Shown: one piece after another, positions 6,896-14,168 of the stretch
How the letters are laid out: each line of letters begins with the position of its first letter
How positions within the stretch are numbered: position 1 is the first letter of the stretch
Position numbers and translations under genes: made by a program
Notes under the pieces: generated by a model
The model's input: only the letters and a program-made list of their open reading frames with translations
Told to the model about the DNA's origin: nothing
Database searches by the model: none
NCBI GenBank assembly: GCA_963631655.1
Contig: CAVGRR010000029.1
Coordinates: forward strand, 1-18,332
Direction of reading: 5' to 3'
Length of the DNA stretch: 18,332 nt
Source of the DNA: Methanomethylophilus sp963631655
Lineage (GTDB): Archaea > Thermoplasmatota > Thermoplasmata > Methanomassiliicoccales > Methanomethylophilaceae

Positions 6896-7130
6896 CTTAT
6901 GTTTGGTCCTGTTTTCGGGTCTGCTCCGTTCGGGAATTTCCGATCTCAGGAAATCGATTTTGTTTATCGGATAACGATTTTTGATGCTCGAACAATATCT
7001 TACCTGTTTCTCAAATTCACGTTATTTTTGTCGCATAATTTACCGATAAACTAATTTCTGCCCGACAATTTATGACTTAGAATATGTAGTTATATATAGT
7101 AGTTTAATCTAACGCGTTTTCGAAGTTAAT
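6896..7130. promoter_or_regulatory. AT-rich regulatory region upstream of the MFS pump
   Basis: This stretch has no plausible gene. Near its right end TATATATA (7091-7098) is the likely TATA box of the pump gene, giving a transcript start near 7121 and a leader of about ten bases without a clear Shine-Dalgarno. Two sets of inverted repeats are present: GTTTATCGG at 6962-6970 with its exact complement CCGATAAAC at 7043-7051, and ATTTCC (6936-6941) with GGAAAT (6949-6954). They may be operator sites, but no regulator gene is adjacent. Confidence 0.45.
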
Positions 7131-8729
7131 ATGGTAGTTGAGCAAATAACTTACAGGAATATCTCTCCGGGTACCCGTAAGATGATCATGTTCGGTCTCT
7201 GTCTGGGTATGCTCGGTGCATGTTTCGACGGTACCATCGTCGGAACCTGCGGGCCCATCATCGCGAAGGATCTGAACGGTTCAGGTCTGTACACGTGGAT
7301 GGTCACCGCGTATCTGCTTTGCGAATGTGTGATGATTCCCATCGCGGGAAAACTGTCCGATCTTTACGGAAGGAAACCTCTGTTCCTGCTCGGTATCGGT
7401 CTCTTCGCCTTCGGTTCGATCCTTGCCGGAGTCTCCACGAACATGCCCATGATGTGCATCTGCCGTGGTATCCAGGGTATCGGCGGAGGTATCATCATCC
7501 CCGTAGCCACCGCAGCCATTGCGGATCTGTACTCTCCGACCGTAAGGGCGAAGATGCAGGGTATGCTCGGTGCTATCTTCGGTGTCGGTACCGGTATCGG
7601 TCCTATAATAGGTGGATGGATCACCGAAAACATCGACTGGCACTGGTGCTTCTATATCAATGTCCCTCTTGCGGCCATTTCTATCATCTGTACCGTCAAG
7701 AAGTTCCCCGCACCCGAAATAACCGCCAAACCTGTGATCGATTACAGGGGAATCGTCGTTCTCGCCGCGCTTCTGATGGATTTCGTCCTCATCTTCGAGT
7801 GCGGAGGAAACGAGTTCCAGTGGACCGACCCCATCGCATTCATGATGTATGCGCTTCTGATCGCACTCATCTTCGTCTTCATCAAGATCGAGAAGAGGGC
7901 ACCGGAACCTGTCATGTCCCCCAAGCTCCTGAAGAACAAGACCATCGTCGCCGGATGTATCTACATGATGCTCTTCGGTATCGGAATGATGGGTGCAATG
8001 ACCTTCGCGAGTTACTTCGGTATCTATGTCCTCTTCGAGATGGACACCCTCACCGCAAGTTACTACTCCCTGTTCATGGTCGCCGGTATGCTGATCACAT
8101 CGATGATCTCCGGTTCTATGTGCGAGAGGACCGGTTACAGGCCCTGGCTCATCGTCGGTCCGGCCCTGGCGTTCGTGGGTCTTTACGTCCTGTCCACTAT
8201 GTCGATCGACGGAATCACACCTCTCACCGCCCCCGTGTCCCCGTACTACGAGGTTCTGGGAATCCCCCTCAACAAGTACTGCATCGGTACGTTCATCCTC
8301 GGTTTCGGTCTCGGATGCATGGCAACCCCCATTATGGCGGCCGTCCAGAACTCCTCTAAGCCTGCAGACATAGGTATGAACACCGGCGCTGTCAACCTGT
8401 TCAGGTCTATCGGCACCAGTGTCGGAACCGCTTTGTTCACCATGCTGATCAACGCCCATTACGCCGGAGAGGTCTCTGGAATCGCAGGGGTCTCCGACAA
8501 GGCGACAGAGTTCGTCTCCTCCGTCATCAGATATCTGTACACCGGATTCCCCGACGTCGCCAACAAGATCATGGATGCGTTCATCGACTCTGTCGAGTTC
8601 GGATTCCTTGCAGGCGGTATCATCATCCTGATGGCTGCCATCGTCGGATTCTTCATCAAAGCGAAGAACGCCGCCACGGCAGAGGCCGAGCAGGACGCCG
8701 AGTACGAATCCCGTACAAACACTGAGTAA
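7131..8729 (+). CDS. MFS drug efflux transporter, DHA2 (14-TMS, EmrB/QacA) family
   Basis: The 532-residue integral membrane protein is a proton-driven drug or organic-anion exporter of the 14-helix DHA2 subfamily. MFS motif A is GKLSDLYGRKP at residues 73-83. The TM1 motif, usually LDxTIVNxALP, reads FDGTIVGTCGP at 32-42. Motif C, diagnostic for exporters, is GAIFGVGTGIGPIIGG at 147-162, followed by the DHA2-typical WHWCFYINVP at 170-179. Length and hydrophobic spacing fit 14 helices, with the last ending near residue 515 before a short charged Glu-rich tail. The substrate cannot be read from sequence. The gene stands alone with its own promoter and terminator, and no TetR or MarR gene is beside it. 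The start at 7131 is the first ATG after the TATA box. Confidence 0.93.
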   Translation: MVVEQITYRNISPGTRKMIMFGLCLGMLGACFDGTIVGTCGPIIAKDLNGSGLYTWMVTAYLLCECVMIPIAGKLSDLYGRKPLFLLGIGLFAFGSILAGVSTNMPMMCICRGIQGIGGGIIIPVATAAIADLYSPTVRAKMQGMLGAIFGVGTGIGPIIGGWITENIDWHWCFYINVPLAAISIICTVKKFPAPEITAKPVIDYRGIVVLAALLMDFVLIFECGGNEFQWTDPIAFMMYALLIALIFVFIKIEKRAPEPVMSPKLLKNKTIVAGCIYMMLFGIGMMGAMTFASYFGIYVLFEMDTLTASYYSLFMVAGMLITSMISGSMCERTGYRPWLIVGPALAFVGLYVLSTMSIDGITPLTAPVSPYYEVLGIPLNKYCIGTFILGFGLGCMATPIMAAVQNSSKPADIGMNTGAVNLFRSIGTSVGTALFTMLINAHYAGEVSGIAGVSDKATEFVSSVIRYLYTGFPDVANKIMDAFIDSVEFGFLAGGIIILMAAIVGFFIKAKNAATAEAEQDAEYESRTNTE

Positions 8730-8740
8730 ACACATTAAGA

Positions 8741-8797
8741 CGGCGGGCGACCGCCGCCCTCCTCACGGATCGATCCCAGTCCGCGAGCTTCTTTTTT
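8741..8797 (+). terminator. Terminator of the MFS gene
   Basis: A GC-rich hairpin, CGGCGG-GCGA-CCGCCG (8741-8756, six pairs with a GNRA loop), lies 11 bases after the stop. A T-rich tract (CTTCTTTTTT, 8788-8797) follows some 30 bases later. The T-tract is the more likely archaeal termination site. Confidence 0.5.
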
Positions 8798-8855
8798 CGA
8801 ACAGCCGTTATGGGAATTTCAACATACCCAGACAGTGAAAAATCGATTGTAAGAA

Positions 8856-8884
8856 GATCAAAAAGAATGAGGGGAAGACCCCTC
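8856..8884 (-). terminator. Terminator of the nac-hypC operon
   Basis: Ten bases past the hypC stop the minus strand forms a perfect six-pair hairpin, GAGGGG-TCTT-CCCCTC (8869-8884). It is followed by ATTCTTTTTGATC, a T-rich run. Confidence 0.6.
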
Positions 8885-8894
8885 GTGAAAATAA

Positions 8895-9137
8895 TCAGTT
8901 TTCGTAACCGTGGATCTCAGCGTTTCCGCTGTCGACGAAGTCGTTCCAGAGTTTCAGGGTCTCCTGAGCTTCTTCTTCGTCCATGATCTCGATGGCGAAT
9001 CCGGCGTGGATGACAGCCCACATTCCGACCTTCGCTTCCACCATAGAGACGTTCGCGGTCTTCATCGCACCGCCGAAGTCGATGTTCGCCTGATCGCCGT
9101 TGATGCTGACGATCTTTCCGGGGATTGCTAGACACAT
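8895..9137 (-). CDS. hypC: Hydrogenase maturation chaperone HypC/HupF
   Basis: The 80-residue protein starts with the invariant HypC sequence MCLAIPGKI. Cys2 is the residue that, with HypD, carries the Fe(CN)2CO unit to the large subunit of [NiFe]-hydrogenase. The rest fits the small beta-barrel fold with a C-terminal helix, including the segment GMWAVIHAGFAIEIMDEEEA (residues 38-57). Length is normal. A GGAG Shine-Dalgarno (9145-9148), seven bases before the ATG, lies across the last codons of nac, and the genes are four bases apart, so it is translated from the nac transcript. No other hyp gene or hydrogenase subunit is in the window. Its product would serve the hydrogenases needed for H2-dependent methanogenesis. 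Confidence 0.96.
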   Translation of the reverse strand: MCLAIPGKIVSINGDQANIDFGGAMKTANVSMVEAKVGMWAVIHAGFAIEIMDEEEAQETLKLWNDFVDSGNAEIHGYEN

Positions 9138-9141
9138 GTTA

Positions 9142-9513
9142 TCACTCCGTCATGAGCTTCAGGATGGCTTCCGCAGGCTGGCCGTCGCAGGCTTTGAGGG
9201 CCTCCACTGCGGTGTCCCTGTCACACTGGGTCTGTGCCATCACGAGTTCAATGTCCTCTGCGGCGAATGAAACGGAACCGTCGGAACTTCCTGCGGATCC
9301 TGCGGGCATTACGGTCTCGACTCCGGACACCTGATAGTTCTTGGCGCCTTTCATATCGATGCAGACCACTTCCGCCGGCTTGATCACGATATCATTGGTC
9401 TTTGTCCTGATGATCACTTCGACGACATCGTTCACTTCGGACTGTTTGATTCCCATGGAACGCATGGTGCGCTGCATCTGACGGGGGTTGACCCCTCTCA
9501 TTCCGCCTGCCAT
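9142..9513 (-). CDS. nac: Nascent polypeptide-associated complex protein (archaeal NAC)
   Basis: The 123-residue product is archaeal NAC, a homodimeric ribosome-associated chaperone that contacts emerging chains. The N-terminus MAGGMRGVNPRQMQRTMRSMGIKQ is basic and suited to ribosome contact. The NAC beta-barrel spans about residues 24-70 (including VIIRTKTNDIVIKPAEV). After a Gly/Ser-rich linker at 71-80 comes a UBA domain (84-122, ending DGQPAEAILKLM). The ATG at 9513 coincides with the transcript start predicted from TTAAAAAC at about 9535-9543 on the minus strand, and no Shine-Dalgarno precedes it, so the mRNA is probably leaderless. It heads a two-gene operon with hypC. Confidence 0.96.
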   Translation of the reverse strand: MAGGMRGVNPRQMQRTMRSMGIKQSEVNDVVEVIIRTKTNDIVIKPAEVVCIDMKGAKNYQVSGVETVMPAGSAGSSDGSVSFAAEDIELVMAQTQCDRDTAVEALKACDGQPAEAILKLMTE

Positions 9514-9566
9514 ATTACCACTGATTGAAACCAGGTTTTTAATCGTTGTCTATTTGAACGCCCGAT

Positions 9567-10748
9567 TTATGCGTTCAGCTGCTTCTCCACGGTTTCGAGC
9601 ATCGCCGAATACAGCTTGTCGGCCACTGCATTGTCTGGGACTCCGCCCTGGGCGAAGTCGGGCTTTCCTCCTCCGCGGCCTCCGAAGGGACCGATGATCT
9701 CGGGAAGGAGCTTCTTGCAGTCCACCTTGGGGCATCCAGATGCCAGGACCACGGAGATCGATTCGGCGACCGAGATGAAGGCGACCACTCCGCCTTTCGA
9801 TTTGAACTTCTCAGTGGCTTCGGAAAGGGTCTTCTTGTCCGCATCTGCGAACTGTCCGCAGTAGAGGTCGACTCCGTTGATCTGCTTGGGGACCATGTTC
9901 TCGATCTGCTGTTTCGCCATCGCCTTTCTCGCTTCAGCGGCAAGTGCCAGATCGTGTTTCATGTTCGCCACGGAACGCACGATGTCCTCAGGTTTGCTGT
10001 TGGCCTCCTCGACCACTCTGAGGCAGGTGTTGGCGAGTTTCATGGCGCTCATCTGAGCGGCCCTGCCCACCTTGAAATGGATGGCCACGCCGTCCTTTCC
10101 TGCGGACACCTTCCTGTCGACGAACAGCATTCCGAGTTCGGATGTCTCCACGACGTGGATTCCGCTGCAGGCGGAGAGGTCGATGTCTCCGATGGAGACG
10201 ACGGTGATCTCCTCATCCTCACCGATACGGTCGAGCTTGATGCGCACTTTGCTGAGGTCTGGGTCATCTCTGCTCATGACGGTCTTCCTGACGGGCAGAT
10301 TGTCCTCGATGGCCTGGTTGGCGAATTCCATCGCCGCCTCGATCTGCTCCCACGAGAGGTCGTGGTTGACAATGACATATTTCTCCTCCGGACCGATGAA
10401 GATCTTTGTGATCGCGAGGTCTGGGTCTTGTCTGTGGAGCGAACAGAACAGGAGGTGTTCGCCGGTGTGCCCCATCATCAGATCGTAGCGTCTGTCCCAG
10501 TCGATCTCCCCCCAGATCCTCATTCCAGGTTTGAGATCGTTCCCGGGGACCACATGGACGATCTCCTTCCCTTTGTAATGGACGTCCGTCACACGGAATC
10601 CCTGCAATGTGCCAGTATCACAGACCTGACCTCCTCCGCCGGGGTAGAATGCCGTGCAATCCAGAATAACTTCGTCACCGTTGACCGAGACCACTCCCGC
10701 TTCGAAGACGGACATGTATCCGTCGTTCCTGAAAACCTCGTCTGCCAT
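9567..10748 (-). CDS. alaX: Alanyl-tRNA editing protein, AlaX-type with DHHA1 domain
   Basis: The 393-residue protein resembles the editing and C-terminal parts of alanyl-tRNA synthetase without its catalytic or anticodon regions, the architecture of long AlaX proteins that hydrolyse Ser- or Gly-tRNA(Ala) in trans. It shows the beta-barrel start with FYPGGGGQ at residues 34-41, the zinc/active-site motifs HTGEH at 94-98 and CSGIH at 194-198, and a DHHA1 domain ending in GGRGGGKPDFAQGG at 356-369. HTGEH departs mildly from the more usual HTAxH. The frame continues upstream to 10952, but ATG 10748 begins the homology and lies downstream of an ATTATAAC box (10776-10783). It is divergent from the Lrp gene and 53 bases upstream of nac. 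Confidence 0.92.
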   Translation of the reverse strand: MADEVFRNDGYMSVFEAGVVSVNGDEVILDCTAFYPGGGGQVCDTGTLQGFRVTDVHYKGKEIVHVVPGNDLKPGMRIWGEIDWDRRYDLMMGHTGEHLLFCSLHRQDPDLAITKIFIGPEEKYVIVNHDLSWEQIEAAMEFANQAIEDNLPVRKTVMSRDDPDLSKVRIKLDRIGEDEEITVVSIGDIDLSACSGIHVVETSELGMLFVDRKVSAGKDGVAIHFKVGRAAQMSAMKLANTCLRVVEEANSKPEDIVRSVANMKHDLALAAEARKAMAKQQIENMVPKQINGVDLYCGQFADADKKTLSEATEKFKSKGGVVAFISVAESISVVLASGCPKVDCKKLLPEIIGPFGGRGGGKPDFAQGGVPDNAVADKLYSAMLETVEKQLNA

Positions 10749-10775
10749 TGTATCTGACCGATTGTATCGGCTGGG

Positions 10776-10856
10776 ATTATAACGAATTTGCGGAAAAACA
10801 AATAAACAGGGTGTGCCAGATGTTTTATAGGTGTTTAACTTTAAAAGGCCGAGGTA
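10776..10856. promoter_or_regulatory. Divergent promoter region, alaX and lrp-type regulator
   Basis: The 113-base gap holds a minus-strand box GTTATAAT (10776-10783) for alaX and a plus-strand TGTTTTATAGG box centred near 10826 for the regulator. The regulator's predicted start is near 10852, and a GAGGT Shine-Dalgarno lies at 10851-10855. An Lrp-family protein often represses its own promoter, so it could control both genes. I see no clear palindrome in the gap. Confidence 0.5.
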
Positions 10857-10861
10857 GACAT

Positions 10862-11335
10862 ATGGGTGACTTGAAAGAGTTCGATGAGCTGGACAAACGT
10901 ATAATCGAAATGATATGCAATTCCAGCCAAGGCTCTTACAGGCAGCTGGCAAAACAGCTTGGTGTCCACCCTACGACACTGATCCAGAGAATCAAACATC
11001 TCGAGAAGATGGGCGTCGTCAAGGGTTACCGCGCCAAGATCGACTATGTCGCCATGGGATACGACTACACCGGACTCGTCCACGTTTATTCGGACAATGC
11101 CGTCGAGGTCGAGAACGAACTTGTGAAGATCCCCGAGGTGGCCGCTGTCTATGATGTCACCGGAGAGGCGGACATCGTTGTTCTGGTCACCTGCTTGAAC
11201 CGCGACGACTTCTCCGCCGTCGTCAAGAGGATCAACTCCATCGAGGGCGTCCACAAGACCAACACCTCCGTCGTGCTGAACGTGGTCAAGTCGGAGAACG
11301 AGTTCATCCCCAATCTGTTCGGCGAACAGGAATGA
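10862..11335 (+). CDS. Lrp/AsnC family transcriptional regulator
   Basis: The 157-residue protein has the standard two-domain feast/famine layout. An N-terminal winged helix-turn-helix spans about residues 8-58 (recognition helix near HPTTLIQRIKHLE, 36-48). A C-terminal RAM effector-binding domain spans about 68-142, with the ligand-pocket-type loop TGEADIVVLV at 100-109. Such proteins sense amino acids as dimers or octamers and regulate nearby and distant genes. ATG 10862 was chosen because GAGGT lies six bases upstream and the homology starts just after; the frame extends upstream to 10748 without support. It is transcribed away from alaX, which may hint at a link between amino acid status and tRNA-Ala editing. 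The ligand is unknown. Confidence 0.93.
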   Translation: MGDLKEFDELDKRIIEMICNSSQGSYRQLAKQLGVHPTTLIQRIKHLEKMGVVKGYRAKIDYVAMGYDYTGLVHVYSDNAVEVENELVKIPEVAAVYDVTGEADIVVLVTCLNRDDFSAVVKRINSIEGVHKTNTSVVLNVVKSENEFIPNLFGEQE

Positions 11336-11360
11336 AATTCTGTGCGCCGGTTCATAGCGT

Positions 11361-11404
11361 ATTTTTATATCGCGTAAGTATTGCGCGACTTATTATAACT
11401 GAGG
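11361..11404 (+). promoter_or_regulatory. aspS promoter and Shine-Dalgarno
   Basis: A clear box, ATTTTTATAT (11361-11370), predicts a transcript start near 11392. The resulting leader of about 20 bases contains GAGG at 11401-11404, seven bases before the ATG at 11412. This leadered arrangement contrasts with the leaderless starts elsewhere in the window. Confidence 0.6.
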
Positions 11405-11411
11405 AATCTCA

Positions 11412-13229
11412 ATGAGAAGAACGAACACATGCGGAGAACTCAGGTCCTCCGACATCGGAAAAAGTGTATGTCTCGAAGGATGGGTCAGATTTTCGAGAGA
11501 CCACGGAGGAGTTGCATTCATCGACCTCGCGGACAGGTACGGGATCACGCAGGTTGTCTTCGACCCCGAGGACCTTCCCGCCGGCACGAACAAGGAAGAG
11601 ATCGAGTCCGTCATGAACTCCTTCTCCCGTGAGTCCTGCGTGCTCATCGAGGGTATCGTGAGGGCAAGGGTCGAGGGAACATCCGTCGAATCGAACCCCA
11701 CCGGAGAGATCGAGGTTCTCATCACCCATGCGGAACTTCTTGCAAAATCCAAACTGCCTCCATTCGAGATCGGAGACCAGAAGGAAGGTGTCCTTCCCGA
11801 CGAGGACACCCGTATGAAATACAGGTACCTCGACCTCAGGAGGACCGACATGATCAAGAGCATCCAGTTCAGGAGCAAGCTCGTCCACCTTGCCAGGGTC
11901 TACCTCGAGAGCCAGGGATTCCTGGAGATCGAGACCCCCATGCTCGGAAGGTCCACCCCCGAGGGTGCCAGGGACTACATCATCCCGTCCCGTGTCCACC
12001 CCGGAACCTTCTACGCGCTTCCCCAGTCCCCCCAGCAGTTCAAACAGATGCTGATGGTCGGAGGAATGGACAGGTACTACCAGGTCGCCAGGTGCTTCCG
12101 TGACGAGGACTCTCGTAAGGACCGTCAGCCTGAGTTCACTCAGCTCGACCTCGAGATGTCCTTCGTCGACAGCAAGGACATCCAGAACCTCATCGAGGGA
12201 ATGGTCGCCTACATCTGGAAGGGACTTTACGGAACCGAACTCAAGACCCCGTTCCCACACATCGGCTACCGCGACGCCATGGAGCGCTTCGGATCCGACA
12301 AGCCCGATATGAGGTACGGACTCGAGTGGGTCAAGCTCACCGAAGTTGTCAAAGATGTTCCTTACAAGATCTTCCAGAGCATCCTTTCCGAGGGCGGTAT
12401 CGTCGCCGGTATCTGCGTGAAGAAGGAGTACGGAGAGGTCGGAAGGAACGAGGTCGACCGTTACATCAGCTACGCCAAGAAGGTCGGACTCGGAGGTCTC
12501 ACCTGGATGAGGTGCGAGAACGGTGTCCTCACCAGCAACATCACCAAGTACTTCACTCCTGAAATTTTGGAGAACATCAAGAAGACCCTCGGTGCCGAGG
12601 AAGGAGACCTTGTGTTCCTCATCGCAGGTCCCTGGAAGGCCACCTACGAGGGCGGAGGATTCCTCAGGAAGAAGATCGCAGAGGATCTGGGTCTTGTCCC
12701 CGATAACGAGTTCATGTTCTTCTGGATGGACCAGAACCCCCTGTTCGAGATCGACCCCGTCTCCGGCAAGCACGACGCGTTCCACCACCCGTTCGTCCTT
12801 CCCCTCGGAGACATCGACGACCCCAAGTGCGGCGGAGCCAGTTTCGACCTCTGCCTGAACGGAAACGAACTCGGATCCGGTTCCGAGCGTATCCACACCG
12901 CAGAGATGCAGAGGGCTGTCTTCCACAAGCTGGGACTTACCGACGAGCAGATCGAGGCCAAGTTCGATTACTTCGTCGAGGCACTCAGCTACGGAGCACC
13001 TCCCCACGGAGGAATCGCCATCGGAATCGACAGGATCTGTGCCATCCTTCTCAACAAGGACACCATCAGAGAGGTCATCGCCTTCCCTAAGAACAAGAAG
13101 GCAGTGTCCCTCCTCGACGGATCCCCGTCGCCCGTGGACGATGACAAGCTCCAGGAGCTTCAGATCATCTCCCTCGCAGGTGACCTCGGCATCGAGGATG
13201 CCGAAGAGTTCAACCCCGACGCGGAGTAA
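11412..13229 (+). CDS. aspS: Aspartyl-tRNA synthetase, bacterial type, probably non-discriminating
   Basis: The 605-residue class IIb synthetase is of the bacterial form, not the shorter (about 430-residue) archaeal/eukaryotic form. It has an N-terminal OB-fold anticodon domain (1-105), KYRYLDLRR at 137-145, motif 2 RCFRDEDSRKDRQPEFTQLD at 228-247, an inserted GAD domain (roughly 290-420) shared with GatB-related proteins, the segment NGNELGSGSERIH, and motif 3 GIAIGIDRI near the end. His31 in RDHGG matches the residue linked to tRNA(Asn) tolerance in Pseudomonas aeruginosa AspRS, whereas E. coli-type discriminating enzymes have Leu there. With gatCAB 1.3 kb away, it probably charges both tRNA(Asp) and tRNA(Asn). 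Codon use resembles the neighbouring genes, so any transfer from bacteria is old. It is monocistronic with its own terminator. Confidence 0.96.
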   Translation: MRRTNTCGELRSSDIGKSVCLEGWVRFSRDHGGVAFIDLADRYGITQVVFDPEDLPAGTNKEEIESVMNSFSRESCVLIEGIVRARVEGTSVESNPTGEIEVLITHAELLAKSKLPPFEIGDQKEGVLPDEDTRMKYRYLDLRRTDMIKSIQFRSKLVHLARVYLESQGFLEIETPMLGRSTPEGARDYIIPSRVHPGTFYALPQSPQQFKQMLMVGGMDRYYQVARCFRDEDSRKDRQPEFTQLDLEMSFVDSKDIQNLIEGMVAYIWKGLYGTELKTPFPHIGYRDAMERFGSDKPDMRYGLEWVKLTEVVKDVPYKIFQSILSEGGIVAGICVKKEYGEVGRNEVDRYISYAKKVGLGGLTWMRCENGVLTSNITKYFTPEILENIKKTLGAEEGDLVFLIAGPWKATYEGGGFLRKKIAEDLGLVPDNEFMFFWMDQNPLFEIDPVSGKHDAFHHPFVLPLGDIDDPKCGGASFDLCLNGNELGSGSERIHTAEMQRAVFHKLGLTDEQIEAKFDYFVEALSYGAPPHGGIAIGIDRICAILLNKDTIREVIAFPKNKKAVSLLDGSPSPVDDDKLQELQIISLAGDLGIEDAEEFNPDAE

Positions 13230-13239
13230 ACACATTCCC

Positions 13240-13279
13240 GACCCGGACGCCATTTCCGACGTCTGGGTCTTTTGTTTTT
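13240..13279 (+). terminator. Terminator of aspS
   Basis: A ten-pair hairpin (GACCCGGACG at 13240-13249 with CGTCTGGGTC at 13260-13269, one G-T pair) is followed at once by TTTTGTTTTT. It ends 3 bases before the convergent gene's stop. The pattern resembles a bacterial intrinsic terminator. Confidence 0.75.
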
Positions 13280-13281
13280 CA

Positions 13282-14079
13282 TTATAGTGTTTCTGCCTGC
13301 TGGCCTCTGCGGGCAGGAATGATCTCCTTTTCGACCTTGTTGCCGTACGGGCATGAAAGATTGCATCTTGTGCACTCCATCATTCCCCTCTCGGTCACGC
13401 GCCGGATGTATTTCTCAAATTCCGGAGTAGGTTTCATGTCGAAGACATGCTGGACCACGCAATCGTCCGGATCGAGCTTCTTTCCGGGAGGAACCCCTTG
13501 GGAAGGTCCGGGTATTATCGCCTTGTATGGGCATGCACTGAGACAACGGTCCTTTTCTTTACAGAGTTCCTGCTCTGCACAGAGGTCTCTCGAGAACGGT
13601 CTGTCCTTCTCCAGTTCCAGATCGGTGAGGATCCCGACCCAGCGGACGCGGGGCCCGTATTCAGGGGTGATGACAAGGGTGTTGTGTCCGATCCACCCCA
13701 GACCTGCAAGCATCGCCGATACTTTCAGATGCACTGTGACTGCCGGAACAGCTCTGCAGGAGAACGTGCTCTGCATTTCATTGCAGATCCTCCAGGCAAG
13801 GGTCTCTACAAGGTTGTAGTAAAAGTTGTAGTACTCGAGTGAACCTCCTCCGCTGAAATCCGCTGTGCCAGCCGATGACACAGAAAGGTTCATTCCTTCG
13901 TCCCAGAGGACCTTTCCCAAGATGATGAGCGATCTGGCTTCAGGCATGATTTCGGACGGCTTTTGGAGGCCCCTGTCATTCGGATAGGGTGTTTTTTCGA
14001 CCTCTTCCAGATCGGAGATCCCGAACAGTTCGAAACCGTTACGCAATGCGATTTCTTTGATTTCTTCTTTCTTTCCCAT
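13282..14079 (-). CDS. QueG-like 4Fe-4S protein (epoxyqueuosine reductase family), function unknown
   Basis: The 265-residue protein resembles the QueG/reductive-dehalogenase-like family. The family hallmark AGLGWIGHNTLVITPEYG (residues 125-142) is present, with His in place of the usual Lys after GWIG. ILTDLELE at 150-157 also fits. Iron-sulfur ligands are Cys167, 173, 179 and 183 (C-x5-C-x5-C-x3-CP), plus Cys236, 239 and 243 (CxxCxxxCP) with Cys207, consistent with two [4Fe-4S] clusters. In bacteria QueG uses cobalamin to reduce epoxyqueuosine. Archaea make archaeosine instead, so that role is unlikely here, and the substrate is unknown. It is shorter than QueG (about 350-380 residues) and lacks the C-terminal HEAT-like extension. 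It lies 89 bases after the Ada-domain gene on the same strand and may be co-transcribed. Confidence 0.8.
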   Translation of the reverse strand: MGKKEEIKEIALRNGFELFGISDLEEVEKTPYPNDRGLQKPSEIMPEARSLIILGKVLWDEGMNLSVSSAGTADFSGGGSLEYYNFYYNLVETLAWRICNEMQSTFSCRAVPAVTVHLKVSAMLAGLGWIGHNTLVITPEYGPRVRWVGILTDLELEKDRPFSRDLCAEQELCKEKDRCLSACPYKAIIPGPSQGVPPGKKLDPDDCVVQHVFDMKPTPEFEKYIRRVTERGMMECTRCNLSCPYGNKVEKEIIPARRGQQAETL

Positions 14080-14168
14080 GTTGATTACCGACCAATTTTT
14101 CGTTGATCGTTAATAATATGGGTTAAGTTTGTTTATATGGTGCGTTACCAAACTATATATACAAATTC
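14080..14168 (-). promoter_or_regulatory. AT-rich spacer with TATA-like elements before the QueG-like gene
   Basis: This spacer is distinctly AT-rich. On the minus strand it holds TGTATATATAG (about 14146-14156) and CCATATTATTAACG (about 14109-14122). The second lies at a suitable distance from the ATG at 14079 for a short-leader transcript. Either could be a promoter, so the gene need not depend on readthrough from the Ada-domain gene. Confidence 0.35.

Noticed and set aside
6711..6900. A larger rRNA operon around the 5S gene
   Set aside because: Neighbouring sequence is protein-coding or AT-rich promoter DNA with no 16S or 23S motifs; the 5S has its own promoter and T-rich end.
7281..8735. 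A 484-codon open frame opposite the MFS gene
   Set aside because: The translation is a Asp/Gly/His/Glu-rich antisense product without hydrophobic core or motifs, and the MFS frame on the other strand is unmistakable.
10749..10952. N-terminal extension of AlaX to 10952
   Set aside because: It would overlap the lrp gene and its promoter and shows no homology; the conserved domain begins at the ATG at 10748.
11409..13253. A 614-codon open frame on the minus strand opposite aspS
   Set aside because: It is the exact antisense of a well-conserved synthetase and encodes a low-complexity, acidic, His-rich product with no family signs. Such frames arise from the codon bias of GC-rich genes.
13282..14079. 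Calling the QueG-like gene epoxyqueuosine reductase outright
   Set aside because: Archaea use archaeosine and are not expected to make queuosine; the protein is short and has a changed signature residue, so only the family name is justified.
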